The notes: a model not told the origin generated them from the letters alone. A stretch of 64,000 nt of DNA from Antennarius striatus (GCF_040054535.1 NC_090784.1:4473501-4537500); one strand, 5' to 3'; shown: positions 26,811 through 38,180, counted from the first letter of the stretch. Numbers and translations: made by a program.

Positions 26811-29800
26811 GTAAGTTAGAAACAAACTACTGCAACACAGTTTGCTAGTTATACTGTTAGCCAGTGGTTCACAAGATCAGCCACTTCAGCCAGATTGTTA
26901 TCGTTTGCTAATGGCTACCGTCGTGATACTAATAATAATGAACAGTCCAAACTGCAATTCTCACATAAGCTGTATTGTTGTGTTTATATTACGTTCATAG
27001 TAAAGATTTACATAAACTAGCTGAACACCAACAGCGTTAGCTTTACTCCCTGATGGAAAATCGTTCATTTCCCCATTGGTCTCAAGCATGGCATTTTATT
27101 TCTAATAAATGAAAATGTATTGTTCAAATTGTTTATTTTTGTCTGCTCTTAAATCAAAATCAACTGAATGCAAAATAAATTCTCACCAAGCTAATCAAAG
27201 AGTGATTAGTTTCTGTTGTTAGTCCCCAGAAACTATGACCCTACACTTCATCCCTTTGAGGTGTGTAGGGAATACACTCGGGCTCTGAATGCCACCAAAC
27301 TTGACAGGGTGTTTGCCAAGCCTTTCCTGGCCTCCCTGGATGGACACCGAGATGGTGTAAATTGCATGGCCAAGCACACCACAAGCCTGTCCACCCTTCT
27401 CTCCGGTTCCTGTGATGGCGAGGTAATCATCTGTTTGTTAAGCCTTTGTGACATTGTGGTGAAAGCTGCACACTCATCTTTATTTGATCCTCAGGTGAAA
27501 GTGTGGAATCTGACCAAACGTGAATGCATACGCACCCTACAAGCACATGAAGGATTCGTCCGAGGAATGGTTGTCCGCTTTTGTGGGACATCCTTTTTCA
27601 CGGTAACTAATGCAAAGCAATATCTGAGAGGAGTTTACTTTGCCTTTTATTAGCTGATATCTATCACAGCTCATATTTTATATTTGGACATGTTTATTGT
27701 AACAGGTTGGTGACGACAAAACAGTCAAGCAATGGAAAATGGAGACACCAGGTTACGGAGAGGAAGAGGAGCCACTCAATACTATTTTGGGCAAGGTATA
27801 ATCAGTAGGTTACATGTAATTATGAGGCAAGGATTATCTGCCTGTTGATCTGGACATTTGTTTATCTAAATGTCTTCACTGGATGGGAGTATTAATTGTG
27901 GATCTTAGTACTTAGTACTGCATCAACCATGTCATGCATCAAGTTAAGGATGCATGACATGGTTGATAAACTTTGATCAAAGTGACATACAGTAGGTTCC
28001 ACTCAGTTACACTGCCCAAAGAAAAGAATGAGGTCACACTGGACCAATGAAGGCTGTAAATTGTCCACACAGTTTAGATGCAGTGGTCACATTGCTGTGT
28101 TACATGGTTCTTAATGTATTAAATAATATGTTTAAACAAATGCTACAGTAGTATTTGTAACTCTTTAAATCCCACATTTTGACTGTGGAAAATTTGTTCC
28201 TTGTCAGACGGTCTTCACAGGATTGGATCATCATCGAAAGGAGGCCATGTTTGCAACATGTGGCCAGCAGGTGGACATCTGGGATGAGCAGAGGAGTACC
28301 CCAATCCGCTCTTTCACCTGGGGTGTGGATAGCTTCAGCTCAGTCCGCTTCAACCCTGTAGAGGTAAGGAGAATGCAGAACACTTAGTCCATATTCACAC
28401 GCGCATCCAAGTAATAAAACACATTTTTAAATCTGACACTCTGCTGTTGCCAGTAAGTAAATTTTGACATATTTCCACAGACGGAACTTCTTGCAAGCTG
28501 TGCCTCTGACAGAAGTATAGTACTATATGACATGAGAGAATCTGCACCACTCAAAAAGGTGGGCCTCACCATTCAGTCGTTTAAAATACTTTGACAAAGA
28601 TACTATTTATATTTACTACTGCTTTTCCTTTTTAGGTCATTATGACAATGAGGAGCAACACAGTGTGCTGGAACCCTATGGAAGCTTATTACTTCACATG
28701 TTCAAATGAAGACTACAAGTGAGCTGAGGATGCTGGAGATATTACAGAGCCACTTAGGTGATAGAATGTGCTGAAAATTAACTTTCTTTCATCTGTTCCT
28801 CCTCTCATCAGCATCTACACGTACGACATGAGGTACCTGGACCAACCGGTCACAGTGCACATGGACCATGTCTCTGCAGTGCTAGATGTGGACTATTCTC
28901 CCACGGGGAAGGAGTTTGTTTCTGCCAGTTTTGACAAAACCATCCGCATCTTCCCCAAGGATGGTGGCCACAGCAGGTCAGTACCGGATTCAGGGATTGT
29001 AACTGTTTAGACGCACCTTTTCCGTCATAACAAATGAAGCCATTGTTTGGTTGCTACATGACGTAAAAGCACATACACGCAGTGTTTGTTCATTTGTGAA
29101 CATTTGCTAGAACAAATAGGAACAGTTTTGTGCAGTAACTAGGGGCAGTAACTACTGTAGCTGGACAGCATCATAGCAAAGGGAGGTGTGGGCTTAGAAT
29201 GCTACATAATGCTTGTGTATTTGTGGCAACAGTTTAAAACTGCTTTTGGTTTGGGGGGGTGTCGGCTGGCTGGCAACACATATTTTAAAAAGTTAATTTT
29301 AATTATTGTTTTACAGCTAAGAACCAAACTATTCTGCAATATGTTTTTGGTGAGAAAGAACTTCTTTGGCAGGTAGATGCTGTTGGTTATTCATTTGTAC
29401 ATACTTCACACTTAGTGATAATAACTGGTTGAACATCATCAAAATTATCCTTAATTATTCCAGAAGGGTGACATGGTCGGTCATTCTATACAATGTTGTT
29501 GTCAAACTGCTTTAATCAAACTCCATTAATTATATTGTACACAGTTGTCTTCTATGAAATGGAAATGGAGTTTTGGAGCCACTAAATGGATTGAGAGAGA
29601 GAGTAATTTAGCACAAGTGTAGGTTTTCAAGAAAAGTGCTTGTGCACTATTCTGTAGGTAGGAAATTTCACGATTATCACATCATTACTGATGTTTAATA
29701 AGAACAGCTGCAAGGAGAATTTCCATGACTCGTTCCATAACAATCAGCTTGCACTGAAAGGGTCCGAAATTATCAAGAAATGCTGAATCAAGGCTCTGTG

Positions 29801-32800
29801 TCTGAAGGCGTCATGCTGGACTGATTGGGATTTATCTATCAGAAGTTGTCTGTGTAGGTTCTCAGTCATCCAGGTCACGGTTATCCAAAAGCTGTCAATC
29901 CACTGGACGTTAATAAAGTTCTTGATGATGTTTCGTCTCTCATCCAAGAGACTTCTTCAGTTCTGAAGGTGGCTGGTCTTGTTCCAGCTTATTAACCCTG
30001 TGGGGTGTGGTCAGTGCTATTCTCATTCCAACAACCGTTGTTGAACCCGTCTGGCTCTTCAACGATTGTTGGTGGGGGTGTCAAAGGGGGTCGTTGAAAT
30101 GTGAGGCCCCGTCCACACGATGCTGGGACTTTTTGAAAACGTTTTTGTTGCTTTTACGCCTTCCGTCCACACGACAACGCAGATATGCGGAATGAAAACG
30201 CAACTTTTTGAAAACGCTGGCCTATGTGGATTTTTTTTAAAAACGCTGGGTCTGCGTTGTCGTGTGGACGGTGTATCCGCAACTTTTTAATAACGCTGAC
30301 GTCTTGCCTGCAATGAAAACCGCTGTGACGTCATATTTATGGGCCCTTGTGTACAAACATGATGGATGTACGAACCTTGTTGATGGCAGCGTTCTTGCAG
30401 GCGTTTTGTGACAACAAAACACGGAGGATTCCTATTGGATAAAATTTGACTCAATACTGCCACCACATGGTTTGGCGTGCTTATAGCCGTCTTCGAAAAC
30501 GCACGAGTGCGTTTACGTGTGGACTGAGATTTTTTCGAATCGTGGACGCGAATCGTTTTCGATGCGTTTTCAAAAAGTTGCGTTTTCAAAAAAATCCGTC
30601 ATCGTGTGGATGAGTTTCACCTTTGTATGCTAATGAGGGTCATTAGCATGTGACACATCACCTGGGTTAATCTGCTGAGACAATCTTTTTGGGAGTTTTG
30701 AAAGGACATGCTGTAAATGGGAGAAAGGTGATGTCGCAGACGTCAGGTATTTTTTGGTCATATTGTGCAACACGAGCCACTGACATACACACACACACCA
30801 CCCAATGTCCATCCCCCAGAATAACAGTAACAGCAGTGTTGTGGGAATACTTTGGATGTCAGAAAAACCAATAAGTAGTCATCCTAAAGGATAAATCCTA
30901 GCAACACAGTGTGTAAAGAAATTTGGGCTTGAAGAACATCATCGTTGTGTCAGATGTGTCCCATTCACGACTATAATCCTGAACAAAGAAACACGTGGTC
31001 ACACACACTGTAAGACTCAGTCCTGCAATTTCTGTTTAAAAGCCAATCATGAAATGCACCAGTTTGTCTCGTAGGTCTTGTGTTCTGAGATCATACTCCA
31101 GTCTTTAAGAGAGGATGTTTTGGTAGTTCTTTCAACAGCTAATCCAGGTATGTTATTTTTTTTCCCTCACCTTTTTGTTCTTTTACTTTTATCAATTCAG
31201 GGAAGTCTACCACACAAAACGCATGCAGCACGTCATCTGCGTGAAGTGGTCAGCAGACAACAAATACATTCTGAGCGGCTCTGACGAAATGAACATCCGG
31301 CTGTGGAAGGCCAACGCAGCTGAGAAACTAGGAGTGGTGAGTCCTGTCCTGTCACCGCCGCCCTCACCGGTCCTCTCACCTTCAATCAGTTCCATATTCA
31401 GGCCAGCTCTAGTGTTTCTTGTTCACCCATCAACAGCTGTATTTTCCTCCGCCGTCAGACGTTCTGTATCTCCCTCCGGTCTTTTTACCTAATCTCGTTT
31501 CATGTGCCAGCTGCTTTCTTTGACACGGCCACGGCCCTCTTCAGCAGGGCAAGACTGGATGACTATGCCAAGAATCACAGTTGGCAAATGCCCTGATGGA
31601 TGCTGACTGAGGGTAGAATTACTTTCAATAAGTACAATGTACCAATTGGCACTGTGACTCCTGTGCCAGGTGGAAGTCCATAAAACTCCAAAGCTTGTGT
31701 GGTTGTTTGACAAGTTTTCCAATAAAAGATTCGACTAAAAGATTGTTGACAAACCACCACTGACTTAAATAGTTCTTGTTCAGTAGCTGTCATATGTGTC
31801 GTATTCAGATAGTCGCATACATTTCCTGTCAAATGTTCAACTGCGTCAAATCCCGCTTTTGGCCAGAATGATTAAGAAAAATCAATATCATCTGGTGTGT
31901 CATCTCCAACAGCCATGTTTCATTGCTGATGGGATTCACTCACGCTTATTCTCTTAATGCAGATCAGAAAACTGGCCCACTTTTGGCACTTGTTTTACAG
32001 TCACTGTTTAAGAGATTTATCTGCAAGCGTTGCACTTAAAGAGATCAGACAGGGCTGCCCCGATCAGCAGTTTGAATCAGCCAATCACTTAAACTCTGAA
32101 CATAATGAAGCATTAACAATCAGCTTGTACTGAAAGGGTCTTTAATTATCAAGAAATGCTGAAATGCTGAATCGAGGCTCCGTGTCTGAAGGCATCACGC
32201 TGGACTGATCGGGACTTCTCTATCAGCTGTTGTACGTCAGGTTTTTTTTTTGTGGGTTTTTTTTGTCTCATAACTTAGCAGTTGCGGCATTTGGCTCCAG
32301 TGTGAATTAGACTTTTGTCTAAAAGAAGTTGAATCAATCAGCTCCTGTTTATTTTCAATCTGTTAAATTTCTCTGGCTCGAGGAATCTTGACTCATCACT
32401 ACTCGTTGACTGAACGCTGCAGAGCCCAACGAGTCGCTTTGGAAAGATTTTGGATTGATTGTATGGTCCGTTTATCAAATTAAAGCTGCAACCTCTGAAC
32501 GACATAAAGGAATATATAGCCTGATCAAAGAAATCATAAAGGATAAGTAAAGGATCAATGTATGTTTATTCATTTCTTTTAGATTTGATAGACTTTATTA
32601 AGTTTATTAGGAGATAAATACAGTACATTAGATTGATTGCAGGAACAGTCTGCAGTTACACGGATTAAAATAACTCAAAGGATACTAACATGTGATCGAA
32701 ACTCTGGTCGTCACACTTCTGCATTGATTTTAACATAAAGTGTATCAGCTCCTGAAACATGTCTGACTGGGTCCAGTAAAATGAGGCTAAATGTCTGTTC

Positions 32801-35159
32801 TGTTAATGAAAGACAGACGACGATGCTGTCAATTCTCCACCGATTTAGCATTCATGTCCGTCAACCAAGAGAAGAGGATCAGAAGTAATCTGGATAAACC
32901 TCAGAGATCTATTCTGATCCACACCTTCTCTCTCGTCAAAACCCTGAGCTTATTTTACCCATAATGCAATGGATCCACTAAATGTCGGGAGTGAGTTATC
33001 CTGATAGCAGCTGATAACTCCTCTTGTCTGCCAAGGGCTTCATCTTCAGAGATGTGATGAACTCATCTCTCTAACTTCATCAGAGGTTGTGTTTAGGGTT
33101 TCATCCATCTCACCTCTCAATTTGATCTTTTTGTAACTGTATTTTACAGCACGGTGAGGTCTTAGCATCTAAATCACCAACAATTGTCTGCATCATTTGT
33201 ACACTATTTTAGTCCAGAACGTCTGATGGGAACTAGTTAATGCTGTAACCTGAATGTGTGATGTTGTCAAATTGGTTTGTTGGTAAAGCGTTTCTGTCTT
33301 TCAGTTTGTCTCACAGGATGTCACCACCCTAACTCATGGTGCGATAAATTACACAACTTTCATTAACGCTATGGTACAGATGCAATTTCTTCAAGTCAAA
33401 GACCTGTAAAAATACCACTGAGTCGAATTTAGGGAAAGGTTTTTGTAATAAACACAGAGTCAGAGTCATTCTGAGCTGCTTTGCTGGTGGTTTTCACCAG
33501 TAGGAAACAACCCCGGTTGTTGTTTCAAATGTGTACTAGTTAACCTGAAAGGGACGTCCGATGTCTGACTGGATTATGGCCGACGTCTCCCAGGAGACCC
33601 ACTATTTTTTTGGAAAATTTCTGTCTTGCCAAGAATTGGATGATGCCAGTCTGTTGAATGTGAAACAGACACTTAGCTTTGCAGAATGAGTGGAAACAGC
33701 TACCCAGTCCAAAAGTAATAGTCTTCCTGTCAGTGCTTCTAATCTGGCAGACACTGCTCAGTCATTTGATGTCCACCTGAATTTCTTCCAGATCAGTTGA
33801 CACTGGTGGGGGTGGGGAGGGTGGGGTGTTCGACAGGACTGCTGTAAAAGTAATGAATGAAGTTTAAAACATTAACCTGGTATTCAACACTGCACCACAG
33901 TTTTGACTGAGAAGTTCTGATCTAAAACTGTTTTGAGTAATAAGTCAACTCAACCATTAACATCTCTAAGAACCTGCCTTAAAGAGTGGCATCGTTTCAT
34001 CTGGACGACAGTAGCTCAGTCCTCAGACACTTGGCCGGTTCAAATCCAGCTGGAGTCTAGCTACAGGTGTCAGTTCACCTCCTGAGCACTGCAGAAGTGC
34101 CTTTGAGCAAGGCATCAAACCACAAGCCGCTATGAGGGCTGCAATGGGTTATAATCCATTGCTCTGTGTGTGTTTCCCCAAAAGGGATCAATAAAGTTCT
34201 TCCACTTTTCATTTATTTTGTTCTCTGCTTCTCTTTATATTCTCCTGTTCACCTGATGTCATCTCAATTGTGTCTCTGTCCACTCTGCCCTGCCCCCCCC
34301 CCTTCATTTTTCCACTTTCCCTTTATCTTGCTAACTCGACCTCTCTTGCCCATGCAGCTGGCCCCCAGAGAGAAGGCCACCATGAACTACAATCAGAAAC
34401 TGAAGGAGAAGTTCGAGCACCACCCGCAGATCCGACGCATCTCCCACCACCGACATCTACCGAAGAACATTTACCACCAGAGACAGGAGCTGAGGATTAT
34501 GAAAGAGGCTCGTCGCAGGAAGTAAGTATTCTTTAGCTTTTCCTTTTTTTTTTCTTTTTTTTTTTAAGAACAAGCAAGCTGGCCGGTTTGTCCGCGGTAA
34601 CGGCATGACGTCGCCTTTGTGGCCATGTGGAGGTGAGGAGGACTGTGGTGTCCAGGGAAGGATTGAGCTAAGCAGTCATGTCAGCCTGATGGAAAATGTC
34701 ACAGATGGGACTGCCCCCTGTGACACGGTGGCGATAGGCCTTGTACACTCATTTACAGCCTGTATTGGGGATTGATTGTTCCAGTTTACCCCTCCCATGA
34801 TTCATAGCTCAGCCGCCACCTTTTTTGGTAATTACCGGTGGTGTTGTGACACCAGACATGTGTTTGGACTGTGAATGATTTACTGTCTGTGCTTTACACA
34901 TTATTTTCAGTGTAATTTAGTGCCGTCTGTGACGTCGGGGTGACGCTATCAGCCTCATGCTCAGCCTCCTCGTCCTTCCTGCTTGCTTATCTCTCCCTTT
35001 CTGCTTCATCTTTTCCTGAATATCCTCAGCAGTCGGTCAGCTCATTCATGCCTCTCCGTCTCGTTTTGCAGGGAGCGAAATGTCCGCAAACACAGCAAAC
35101 CAGGAACTGTTCCAGTGGTGTCGGAGAAGGAGAAGCATGTTGTGACTGTGGTCAAATAG
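26741..35159 (+). CDS. dcaf13: DDB1- and CUL4-associated factor 13 (Sof1 homologue), eleven exons, 445 aa
   Basis: Nucleolar WD40 protein, homologue of yeast Sof1: part of the small-subunit processome for 18S rRNA maturation, also reported as a substrate receptor of CUL4-DDB1 ubiquitin ligase. Exons: 26741-26810, 27223-27422, 27495-27602, 27706-27795, 28208-28363, 28481-28558, 28636-28718, 28812-28976, 31201-31336, 34358-34521, 35072-35159; every junction keeps phase. The start is MKVKVLSRNPDDYVRET. WD40 repeats run from about residue 60 to 345 (LDGHRDGVNCMAKH, LYDMRESAPLKK, VDYSPTGKEFVSASFDKTIR, SGSDEMNIRLWKA). The basic Sof1-like C-terminal domain follows (NYNQKLKEKFEHHP, HRHLPKNIY, IMKEARRRK). 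Length equals the human protein. It is divergent from slc25a32. Confidence 0.97.
26811..27222 (+). other. dcaf13 intron 1
   Basis: AT-rich intron without other features. Confidence 0.7.
27223..27422 (+). CDS. dcaf13: dcaf13 exon 2
   Basis: VPRNYDPTLHPFEVCREYTR, then the first WD40 strand LDGHRDGVNCMAKH; ends SGSCDGE, phase 0. Confidence 0.96.
27495..27602 (+). CDS. dcaf13: dcaf13 exon 3
   Basis: 36 codons: VKVWNLTKRECIRTLQAHEG to FCGTSFFT; WD40 repeat 2. Confidence 0.96.
27706..27795 (+). CDS. dcaf13: dcaf13 exon 4
   Basis: 30 codons: VGDDKTVKQWKMETPGYGEE to TILGK. Confidence 0.95.
27922..27967. repeat. Perfect 19-bp inverted repeat with 8-nt loop
   Basis: Arm ATCAACCATGTCATGCATC at 27922-27940, loop AAGTTAAG at 27941-27948, exact complement at 27949-27967. 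It lies in dcaf13 intron 4 and would fold as a perfect hairpin in the pre-mRNA. It is shorter than a usual microRNA precursor. Confidence 0.95.
27968..28207 (+). other. dcaf13 intron 4, remainder
   Basis: No further feature seen. Confidence 0.6.
28208..28363 (+). CDS. dcaf13: dcaf13 exon 5
   Basis: 52 codons: TVFTGLDHHRKEAMFATCGQ, QVDIWDEQ and SVRFNPVE; acceptor CTTGTCAG. Confidence 0.95.
28481..28558 (+). CDS. dcaf13: dcaf13 exon 6
   Basis: 26 codons: TELLASCASDRSIVLYDMRE to PLKK; carries a WDxR-like strand end (YDMR) of the type that contacts DDB1. Confidence 0.95.
28636..28718 (+). CDS. dcaf13: dcaf13 exon 7
   Basis: VIMTMRSNTVCWNPMEAYYF to EDY plus two bases of a split Asn codon. Confidence 0.95.
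28812..28976 (+). CDS. dcaf13: dcaf13 exon 8
   Basis: IYTYDMRYLDQPVTVHMDHV, then VDYSPTGKEFVSASFDKTIR; ends GGHS and a split Arg codon at CAGCAG|GTCAGT. Confidence 0.96.
28977..29740 (+). other. dcaf13 intron 8, 5' part
   Basis: No recognised element before the repeat cluster that starts at 29741. Confidence 0.6.
29741..29850 (+). repeat. Dispersed repeat, copy A
   Basis: Shares CAATCAGCTT, CACTGAAAGGGTC, ATTATCAAGAAATGCTGAAT, GTGTCTGAAGGC and GCTGGACTGAT in order with 32114-32232. Family not identified. Confidence 0.8.
29846..29965 (+). mobile_element. Penelope-like or similar retroelement fragment
   Basis: Starts GTTGTCTGTGTAGGTTCTCA and contains GATGTTTCGTCTCTCATCCA then AGAGACTTCTTCAGTTCTGA. 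The first phrase recurs inverted at 23030-23150. It directly continues the repeat at 29741-29850, so the two may be one composite element. Family from recall. Confidence 0.45.
30101..30620. mobile_element. Non-autonomous DNA transposon with GTCCACACG subterminal repeats
   Basis: The left end GTGAGGCCCCGTCCACACGA and the inverted right end GTGAAACTCATCCACACGA match imperfectly. Inside, CGTCCACACGA or CGTGTGGAC recurs near 30170, 30260 and 30520, and TTTTTGAAAACG recurs in both orientations. It has no coding capacity. I could not find a clear target-site duplication, so the superfamily is open. It lies in dcaf13 intron 8. Confidence 0.65.
30621..31200 (+). other. dcaf13 intron 8, 3' part
   Basis: Nothing recognised apart from a short CA run near 30787; ends TATCAATTCAG. 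Confidence 0.6.
31201..31336 (+). CDS. dcaf13: dcaf13 exon 9
   Basis: EVYHTKRMQHVICVKWSADN to EMNIRLWKANAAEKLGV, the last WD40 repeat; donor GTG|GTGAGT. Confidence 0.96.
31337..32113 (+). other. dcaf13 intron 9, 5' part
   Basis: No recognised repeat or gene. Confidence 0.55.
32114..32232 (+). repeat. Dispersed repeat, copy B
   Basis: Second copy of the 29741-29850 repeat, same orientation, 2.4 kb away in a different intron. It differs by an internal duplication of GAAATGCT and scattered substitutions, so the copies are old. Confidence 0.8.
32233..34004 (+). other. dcaf13 intron 9, central part
   Basis: 1.8 kb of unique-looking sequence. No coding segment or named repeat seen. Confidence 0.55.
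34005..34204 (+). mobile_element. tRNA-derived SINE, copy 2
   Basis: A box TAGCTCAGTCC at 34012-34022 and B box GGTTCAAATCC at 34037-34047, then GCCTTTGAGCAAGGCA and the tail GGGATCAATAAAGTTC. Same family as 301-605. It ends about 155 bp before dcaf13 exon 10. Confidence 0.78.
34358..34521 (+). CDS. dcaf13: dcaf13 exon 10, Sof1-like domain
   Basis: LAPREKATMNYNQKLKEKFE, ISHHRHLPKNIYHQRQ, IMKEARRR; split Lys codon at GGAA|GTAAGT. Confidence 0.96.
34522..35071 (+). other. dcaf13 intron 10
   Basis: Pyrimidine-rich near both ends; no feature recognised. Confidence 0.65.
35072..35159 (+). CDS. dcaf13: dcaf13 exon 11 (last)
   Basis: ERNVRKHSKPGTVPVVSEKE then KHVVTVVK and TAG at 35157-35159; matches the conserved end of the family. 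Confidence 0.95.
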
Positions 35160-35345
35160 AGAATGGAAGACGTCAGATCGCCATCGAGAGACGAGGAGGA
35201 GTCGGAGATCAGCACTGTTCTCGTTTAGACTGCTTCCTCTAAATAAAGTTTGGATTACCCAGTTGGAAGGAAATGAACGTGACCAATTCTGCCATTGTGT
35301 TTGTAGAGAGACTGTAAAATATGCAGAATAAATATTTAAACATTC
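35160..35345 (+). terminator. dcaf13: dcaf13 3' untranslated region with poly(A) signals
   Basis: AATAAA at 35242-35247 and again at 35327-35332. Confidence 0.7.
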
Positions 35346-36618
35346 TCATTTCTCCGTCATTAATGTGGAGCTTGTGTTTTCACCACAGACTCCAATGCTA
35401 CTGAAAAAACATAAGGAATTGATGGATTAAATGTATATATTTAAAAACTAAGTGACGTGACTTCGGTCTTACAACGGTGATCTTCTTGGTGTTTTCTGTA
35501 GATCTTGTTCTTCCTGTAATGGAGGGAGTCAAACATAGAGCCACCAGTGGTGCCATTAAGGTTTCAGTTGGCTTCAGATGAGGTGTTGCCACACTTTAAA
35601 CAATTGCAGCTTTAACCTGGGCCTGTCATGGCCATTTCCCAGGAGTCTGTAGTTCATTTGTGTTGCAGTGAACAAACAGTTGTTGAAGTTTAACCATTCT
35701 CAATGACACATTTCTTCTGAGGTATGCTGAAGTCTTAAAGTCCTCACGAGATACTAGTCTGTATCTTCATTAAATAATGTGATGATGAATTTTATTATGT
35801 ATAAACGTAATAAATGTCTAAATTGACACAATAACTTCCTAACTTCAGAGTGAATCCAATACATTACATTTTATGACTAAAAAAAGTATTCTCAACCTAA
35901 AAGTAGAGAGTGCAACATCAGCAGCATCTCTGGTCATGTGACTTCTGTGTGCTCGATAACTAGTGTTAGATTCAGTGAATAATTCAGATTGGATGCAGGC
36001 ATAAAAACAAAAATAACACATCCTGTAGATATTTGAAAAATAATTTGGAAGACGATCTTCACTTCTGATTTGTTAAGGATTCTGAAAAAAGTCTTTTTTT
36101 TTTGCAACAGCATGTCTCAGAGTAAAACATCTGGTATGACTTTGCAGCCGATCATTGCTAACGTGCTCATTGACTGAGCAGCCCTAATGAGCTGTAGGAT
36201 CTATCCTCTTAATGTCGCCCGTCAGATCCTCTTAGCCTCTCAGATCAGGAGCACGTATTCGTTCGAGTCACATCTTTGAGTTTGAGAGGGTTTGATGTTG
36301 GATTGAGAGATGCAAGACTGATGCGTTTGGGTGTGTGGAGTTGATAAACATTCATTTTAATTTACAAAATCTTTTACACACCGATCTGAGGAGTCTTCAG
36401 TTTTGAAAGTTCATTCCTTTTTACTGTGAACATCATGGTCCAGAGGTGCTTTTAATTTTCAAGACTACTTACGTGATCGAATGACATTATGATCACATTT
36501 AATTTTCAGCAATTAAATAAATATTTCTTCATGAAACTTTCCACATACAGCAGACACAGTGATGACTTATTCTATTTAACAAATTTTCATTTTCATGGTT
36601 ACAAGTAGGATTAGGCTA
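35346..36618. other. dcaf13-rims2 spacer, no gene seen
   Basis: AT-rich intergenic DNA without recognised features, ending at the MITE. Confidence 0.55.
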
Positions 36619-37230
36619 CAGTATTTTCCGCACTATGAGGCGCACCTGAAAGCCTTTAATTTTCTCAAAAAGCGTCAGTGCACCTTATACAGTAATCCAG
36701 CGCACCTTATACATAGAAAAAGTTTTAAAATAGGCCATTCATTGAAGATGAGTTCTCAGCTCTCAGCTGTTACCTCAACCTCCACGCTGTTGCCTATCTC
36801 ATCAGCAGCCCAGACAGAATATACAAGTCTAAGCTGTGCTCCCTCCCCCAGTTACCTGCTGTTTCAGGTGTCAACCACATTTGCAAATCAATCATAGCAA
36901 TGCAGGCACCTTTGGCTAGCAGTGACTTGGCTCTTGAAATTTCAGAAAAGGCTGCACACTCATGAATGCAATCCCTTTAGTGCAGCTCAATGTAGTGGAT
37001 CCATAATGAAACCTCAGTCCCTACAGTAGTTTCTATTCTATGCGCCCTATAATGCTTTGCGCCCTATTCTGGTGTAAACCGTCTTAAAACAGGCGATTCA
37101 TTGAAGGTGCGCCTTATAACCAGGTCTCTTATAATCCAGTGCGCCTTATTTATGAAAAAAGTTTTAGGATGGGCCATTCTTTGAAGGTGCGCCTTATAGT
37201 CCAGTGCGTCTTATGGTGCAGAAAATACTG
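36619..37230. mobile_element. TA-flanked MITE of 612 bp, copy 1
   Basis: The left end CAGTATTTTCCGCACTATGA and the right end, read inverted, CAGTATTTTCTGCACCATAA form terminal inverted repeats. Both are bordered by TA (36617-36618 and 37231-37232). The interior is built from short direct and inverted copies of GCGCCTTATA and TCCAGTGCGCCTTAT plus AGGCCATTCATTGAA. TA target and CAGT termini fit the pogo/Tigger side of Tc1/mariner. It has no coding capacity. Confidence 0.8.
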
Positions 37231-37744
37231 TAATAGCATTTGACAATTTAGTGTTTAGCGAAAAAAAACATTCTGGCCAAAAACAAAGTACTCAAGGACT
37301 GTTTGTATTTCATTTATTTTCATGGTTGCGAGTTGAATTTTGCTGATGAGGCGGTCAGCCTGTGACTCTGCTGAGATAATTTAGAAACCTGAGTTGCTTT
37401 TGATAGTGACCTTCATCTTGTGTATTGTGGGGTATGAGTCTTTCATCTTCCTTTTGATAAAACTCGGATCAGGTGAGTTTTAACAGTCTGGACTTTTTTA
37501 GAACCAAGTCTTGCTGGAGAAGGAAACCAGCATCTCCATCAAGCTTGTCAGCAGATGGAAGCATGGAGTCTCCTGCTAGACGCTACCTCTGGTTCAGGAC
37601 TCCATGAATGAGACTCTTGTAGTCTACTTCCTTTTCAATGAGTTTTACTTCACAGTTTCCTCAAGGCTGCCGTCATCCCTGTTGCTTTTGCTCCTCGTCC
37701 CTCCACACTTTCCATGAACACTCTTTGATGCAGAGCACAATCTT
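37231..37744. other. dcaf13-rims2 spacer between repeats
   Basis: No feature recognised. Confidence 0.5.
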
Positions 37745-37950
37745 CTCATCTACGCTTATCCACCCTGCGGGTCACAGGTCTGTCTCATCTGGCTACAGGC
37801 AAGAGGCAGGGCACACCCCAGATGAGACGCCGCCTCATTGTGAGGCCTATATGAAAGGAAAAACAACCAAACAACCAATCGCACTTACAATCACACCTAC
37901 GGGCAAATTGATGGGAGGAGGGAGGAAATGGAGGAACCCGGGCTGTGATT
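37745..37950 (-). mobile_element. Decayed V-SINE-like 3' half
   Basis: Contains CTTATCCACCCTGCGGGTCA, AGGCAGGGCACACCCCAGA and TCACACCTACGGGCAAATT and GGAGGAACCCGG. They appear in the same order as in a common fish SINE and partly align with the better copy at 45531-45897, also on the minus strand. Confidence 0.5.
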
Positions 37951-37980
37951 TTTAAAATACAAATAAAAAGATGCTTTCCA

Positions 37981-38180
37981 GGCATGTAGTTCAGTGGTAG
38001 AGCTCATGGTTCACATGTATGCGGCCCCGGGTTCAATCCCTGCCTGAGTTAATGCAGAGTGTTGGGGCAGGAAGGGCATCCAGCATTAAGAACTTTGCCA
38101 AACAAACAGAAGCATCAGCCTAAAATTGAAAAACAGAATGACACGCTGTGGCGACCCCTAAGGGGACAAGCTAAAAAGAA
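37981..38180 (+). mobile_element. Chimeric SINE: tRNA head, RTE-LINE tail
   Basis: A box TAGTTCAGTGG at 37987-37997 and B box GGTTCAATCC at 38030-38039 give a well-kept tRNA-like head. The 3' half, GGCAGGAAGGGCATCCAGCA to CTGTGGCGACCCCTAAGGGG and ACAAGC, is the tail I recall for fish RTE-type LINEs. An RTE-type reverse transcriptase fragment sits at the right end of this window, which makes that LINE family a plausible mobilising partner. Confidence 0.65.
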
